A stretch of 64,000 nt of DNA. It comes from Limibacter armeniacum. Lineage in GTDB: Bacteria; Bacteroidota; Bacteroidia; Cytophagales; Flammeovirgaceae. The stretch covers positions 310,001 through 374,000 of the forward strand of contig NZ_JBAJNO010000001.1 of the NCBI RefSeq assembly GCF_036880985.1, written 5' to 3'. A program made the translations under genes and the position numbers. Shown here piece by piece: positions 61,897-64,000 of this stretch; positions within the stretch are counted from its first letter, which is position 1, and each line of letters starts with the position of its first letter. A model generated the notes under the pieces. That model saw nothing but the letters and a program-made list of their open reading frames with translations, had not been told where the DNA came from and did not search any database.

Positions 61897-62553
61897 TTAC
61901 GAAAGCACTGTAAAGATTTCTTCTTCAGGAAGTCTGGACTTTGGCAAAATGGCATTGAAATCAGAATCCTTACGGTAGCCAATTGAAACAACTGCTAGTG
62001 CTGTAAATCCTTTTTCTCTCAATCCGAATTCCTCGTCCAATACCTTCAGGTCAACCCCTTCCATAGGTAGGGCATCGATACCCATTGCCGCTACGCCTAA
62101 CAGGAAATTACCCATATTGAGGTATACCTGCTTTTCTATCCAATGCTGAAAATCCTTGTAATCGTAGTGGTGCATGTCTGCAAATATCTTTCTGCCTCCA
62201 TACATCATCTCCTTGAATTTTGGATCTGCAAAACGACCATCCTTATCTTCTTTGTCTAGTAATCGGTGCATATATTCTTCATCAGCACTTGTTCTCGCAC
62301 AGAAAACAACACTATATGAAGCATCCATTATTTTTGGTTCATTGAACTGGTAAAAACCATGTGCTGACTTGGCGATACGTGCCTTACCTTCTTGCGTATC
62401 AGCAATCACGAAATGCCAAGGTTGAATATTGGTGCTGGAAGGGCTCAGACGTAATAATGCTTTTACTACTTCAAAATCCTTTTCTGAAATTTTCTTATTC
62501 GGATCAAATTCTTTTGTTGAATAACGCCAGTTCAATGTTTCTAAAATATTCAT
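61897..62553 (-). CDS. Nitroreductase family protein (NfsB-like)
   Basis: This 218-residue flavoprotein has the nitroreductase fold: LNWRYSTKEFDPNKKI with the FMN-contacting RYSTK, then LRLSPSSTNIQPWHFVIAD and GIDALPMEGVD. Such enzymes form FMN dimers that reduce nitroaromatics, quinones or dihydropteridines with NAD(P)H. It stands in a small cluster of oxidoreductases at the right side of the window, apart from the galactan genes. An inverted repeat just upstream (62600-62659) may regulate it. Confidence 0.9.
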   Translation of the reverse strand: MNILETLNWRYSTKEFDPNKKISEKDFEVVKALLRLSPSSTNIQPWHFVIADTQEGKARIAKSAHGFYQFNEPKIMDASYSVVFCARTSADEEYMHRLLDKEDKDGRFADPKFKEMMYGGRKIFADMHHYDYKDFQHWIEKQVYLNMGNFLLGVAAMGIDALPMEGVDLKVLDEEFGLREKGFTALAVVSIGYRKDSDFNAILPKSRLPEEEIFTVLS

Positions 62554-62599
62554 GTTCTGATCGATTATTGATTTAGTCTGATTGAAATATCAAATGTGA

Positions 62600-62659
62600 A
62601 TCACGAATAGTCTTGTATGATGGATCCTAAAACCTTATACACACAACCCTATTCGTGAT
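62600..62659 (-). promoter_or_regulatory. 11-bp inverted repeat upstream of the nitroreductase gene
   Basis: ATCACGAATAG (62600-62610) and its exact complement CTATTCGTGAT (62649-62659) are separated by 38 bp. The arms are 47 bp upstream of the nitroreductase ATG. They could be a paired operator, or the stem of a hairpin ending the lipoprotein gene at 62678, but no T-run follows. Confidence 0.4.
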
Positions 62660-62677
62660 AGTTTAACTGATTGAAAA

Positions 62678-63553
62678 TTAAAATTTTCCGTTTTCGTGTG
62701 CCATTTCAGCTGGAATTTCTGAAATCACATCCCAATGCTCGACAATCTTGCCATTTTCAATACGGAAGAGGTCAAAAAATGCATGAGGCTTTCCATGCCA
62801 ATCTCCTTCACTCATGGAAAAAACGAAATTACCTTCACCTAATACCTTGTGTAGTGTGCGGTAGGTAAACATGTCATTTTGAGATACCAGATAATCGATG
62901 GCTTTTCCCAGTCCATCCAGACCATCTTCAATAGCGACATTGTGTTGATAGTATTTTTCTGTGCTGATATAGTCTGTAATTTTATTGGGATCATGTCCCA
63001 TCAGGATATCGTTCACAAAGTTGCTCACCAGTTCCTTGTTCTCTGCTGTTTTTTCTTTATCTGTGATCTCGGTTGGACCGTCAAACTGTGAACGACCGCT
63101 TGCAGTCTCTTCTACAATCGGAGAGATATTATCCCAATGCTCCGCTACTTTGCCTTCTTCTACACGATATACATCAAATGTGACAATTTCCTTTGCTCCA
63201 AATGCTTCTGCATTGTTATAAGTATTGTGCATCACCACCAAATTGCCATCCTGTAAGATACGATGTGTTGTGGCAGTAGTACCTGCTTGCTGTAAGGCAG
63301 GAAGAAAATCGATAACAGTCTGTCGTCCTGTTGGTACATAAGGATTGTGCTGAATGTAATTTTCGGCAAAGTAAGTCTCAACGCCTTCAGTACTATAATC
63401 TTTAAAGAACGCATCTTGTGCCTTCAGTGCGATTACTTTCGGATTGTCCTTTTCCATGTTTTCAGAGTCAATGTTATTATCGTCAGATGAGTTACAACTC
63501 CCCAAAAACAATGAGGAAGCAATAGCTGATGCTAGAAATAATTTGTGATTCAT
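62678..63553 (-). CDS. Lipoprotein with two tandem NTF2/SnoaL-like domains
   Basis: The 291-residue product starts at the ATG that gives a lipoprotein signal with lipobox LGSC. Two SnoaL-like domains follow, about 35-150 and 165-290. Each has a QHN motif (YIQHNPYVPTG; YYQHNVAIEDG) and an EHWD motif (VAEHWDNIS; VEHWDVIS), so the protein arose by internal duplication. The second half ends AEMAHENGKF, close to the end of the single-domain protein at 60277 (KQAHQNGMF). Exported and anchored; function unknown. Confidence 0.8.
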   Translation of the reverse strand: MNHKLFLASAIASSLFLGSCNSSDDNNIDSENMEKDNPKVIALKAQDAFFKDYSTEGVETYFAENYIQHNPYVPTGRQTVIDFLPALQQAGTTATTHRILQDGNLVVMHNTYNNAEAFGAKEIVTFDVYRVEEGKVAEHWDNISPIVEETASGRSQFDGPTEITDKEKTAENKELVSNFVNDILMGHDPNKITDYISTEKYYQHNVAIEDGLDGLGKAIDYLVSQNDMFTYRTLHKVLGEGNFVFSMSEGDWHGKPHAFFDLFRIENGKIVEHWDVISEIPAEMAHENGKF

Positions 63554-63753
63554 ACCTTGTTGATTATTAATAAATTGATAATACAAATGTAGGCGGAATA
63601 CCAATTCGGTTAGCTATACAAAATTGACTTAAGACTGTAAAAATGGGAATGTTTACTCTATAGACTCTATTTCATTTGAATCTGAAAACTATATAAGTGT
63701 GGCAGGTACTTGAAAGTATATGAGTGGCTTTATATGCAAGTAAAAAGGATAGG

Positions 63754-63792
63754 AAAAGCCCGCTTATAAATTGATTATATAAGAGGGCTTTT
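63754..63792 (-). terminator. Intrinsic terminator of the aldo-keto reductase gene
   Basis: A stem of 8 pairs, one mismatch, then 6 pairs (63754-63768 with 63778-63792) has a 9-nt loop and lies 31 bp past the stop codon. On the minus strand four T residues close the stem. Confidence 0.7.
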
Positions 63793-63823
63793 TGTTGTTA
63801 GGTTGTTTTCAATCAATGTTTAT

Positions 63824-64000
63824 TTATTTACTTGCTTTATCCAACATGTCTAGGTCACCTTGATCCAATGCTATTTTAGGTGCAGCAAAAAGTGTTTCTA
63901 GCTGTGATTGGCTTGTAGCACTTACAATAGGAGCGCCAATGTGTGGCTGCGCTAATAACCAAGCCAGTGCTACCGTTGCCGGTTTAGTATTATGCTTGAC
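63824..64000 (-). CDS. Aldo-keto reductase, C-terminal 58 residues (5' part outside window)
   Basis: Translating the minus strand from the right edge to a TAA at 63824-63826 gives 58 residues. TPATVALAWLLAQP-like sequence (KPATVALAWLLAQP), then IGAPIVSATSQSQLETLF and LDMLDKAS, is the standard C-terminus of NADP-dependent aldo-keto reductases, including the GAPIVSATS nucleotide-binding loop. The catalytic tetrad is outside the window. It joins the quinone reductase and nitroreductase as part of an oxidoreductase cluster. Confidence 0.85.
   Translation of the reverse strand, partial: VKHNTKPATVALAWLLAQPHIGAPIVSATSQSQLETLFAAPKIALDQGDLDMLDKASK

Noticed and set aside
1-64000. Insertion sequences, integrases, tRNA genes or phage genes marking a genomic island
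   Set aside because: I found no transposase, integrase, tRNA-like cloverleaf or attachment-site duplication by reading.

Overview
The window is a chromosomal segment of a marine-type Bacteroidota, most likely a cytophagalean. The reasons are the sparse Shine-Dalgarno signals, many lipoproteins with short lipoboxes, type IX secretion (T9SS) C-terminal sorting domains, an outer-membrane beta-barrel receptor of the TonB-dependent type, and a dense set of secreted carbohydrate enzymes. Almost all of it, about 1.6 to 60 kb, is one large polysaccharide-degradation region aimed at a sulfated red-algal galactan (agar/porphyran type). The best marker is a GH117 anhydro-L-galactosidase-type enzyme (plus a frameshifted second copy). 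With it are four GH16 endo-hydrolases, two GH2 enzymes, five S1 sulfatases, three GH3 enzymes, a GH29, a GH30, two GH43/GH117-like five-bladed propellers and a DUF5060/DUF4038 (GH140-like) barrel.

Layout. 0-1.6 kb: 3' end of a beta-barrel receptor. 1.6-9.1 kb: sulfatase and GH29 (minus), then sulfatase and GH3 (plus), from a divergent promoter region. 9.2-17.2 kb: a membrane-anchored sulfatase (minus) diverges from an operon of an Asp-box propeller, a GH43-like lipoprotein and a GH140-like protein. 17.4-25.1 kb: two tandem 1229-residue paralogues of that propeller with added GLUG and T9SS domains. 25.3-30 kb: a TolC-like protein, a GH16 lipoprotein and a sulfatase. 30.3-47.2 kb: a tightly packed ten-gene operon (GH16, SSS sugar symporter, FAD oxidoreductase, GH117, GH2, GH16, GH43/117-like lipoprotein, sulfatase, broken GH117, GH3). 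47.3-49.1 kb: small metabolic genes (SnoaL-like, ABM monooxygenase, acetolactate decarboxylase). 49.5-60 kb: a TPR-HTH regulator diverging from a nucleoside-hydrolase-like protein, an unusual GH2 and a GH30; then GH3 and GH16 on the minus strand. 60.2-64 kb: NTF2/SnoaL proteins, quinone reductase, nitroreductase and an aldo-keto reductase cut by the right edge.

Inferred flow: T9SS-secreted propellers and lipid-anchored GH16 enzymes act at the surface. Periplasmic GH16, GH2, GH117, GH29, GH3, GH43-like and sulfatase enzymes reduce oligosaccharides to monosaccharides. The SSS symporter imports sugars and the cytoplasmic FAD enzyme may process one of them. No SusD and no sulfatase-maturing enzyme are in the window.

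The most novel points are the family of three Asp-box double propellers without an assigned activity, a shared CCCCTT...TTCACCT element upstream of four sulfatase genes and (in part) two GH16 genes, a GH2 whose acid/base glutamate is replaced by asparagine, and the FAD enzyme embedded in the galactan operon.
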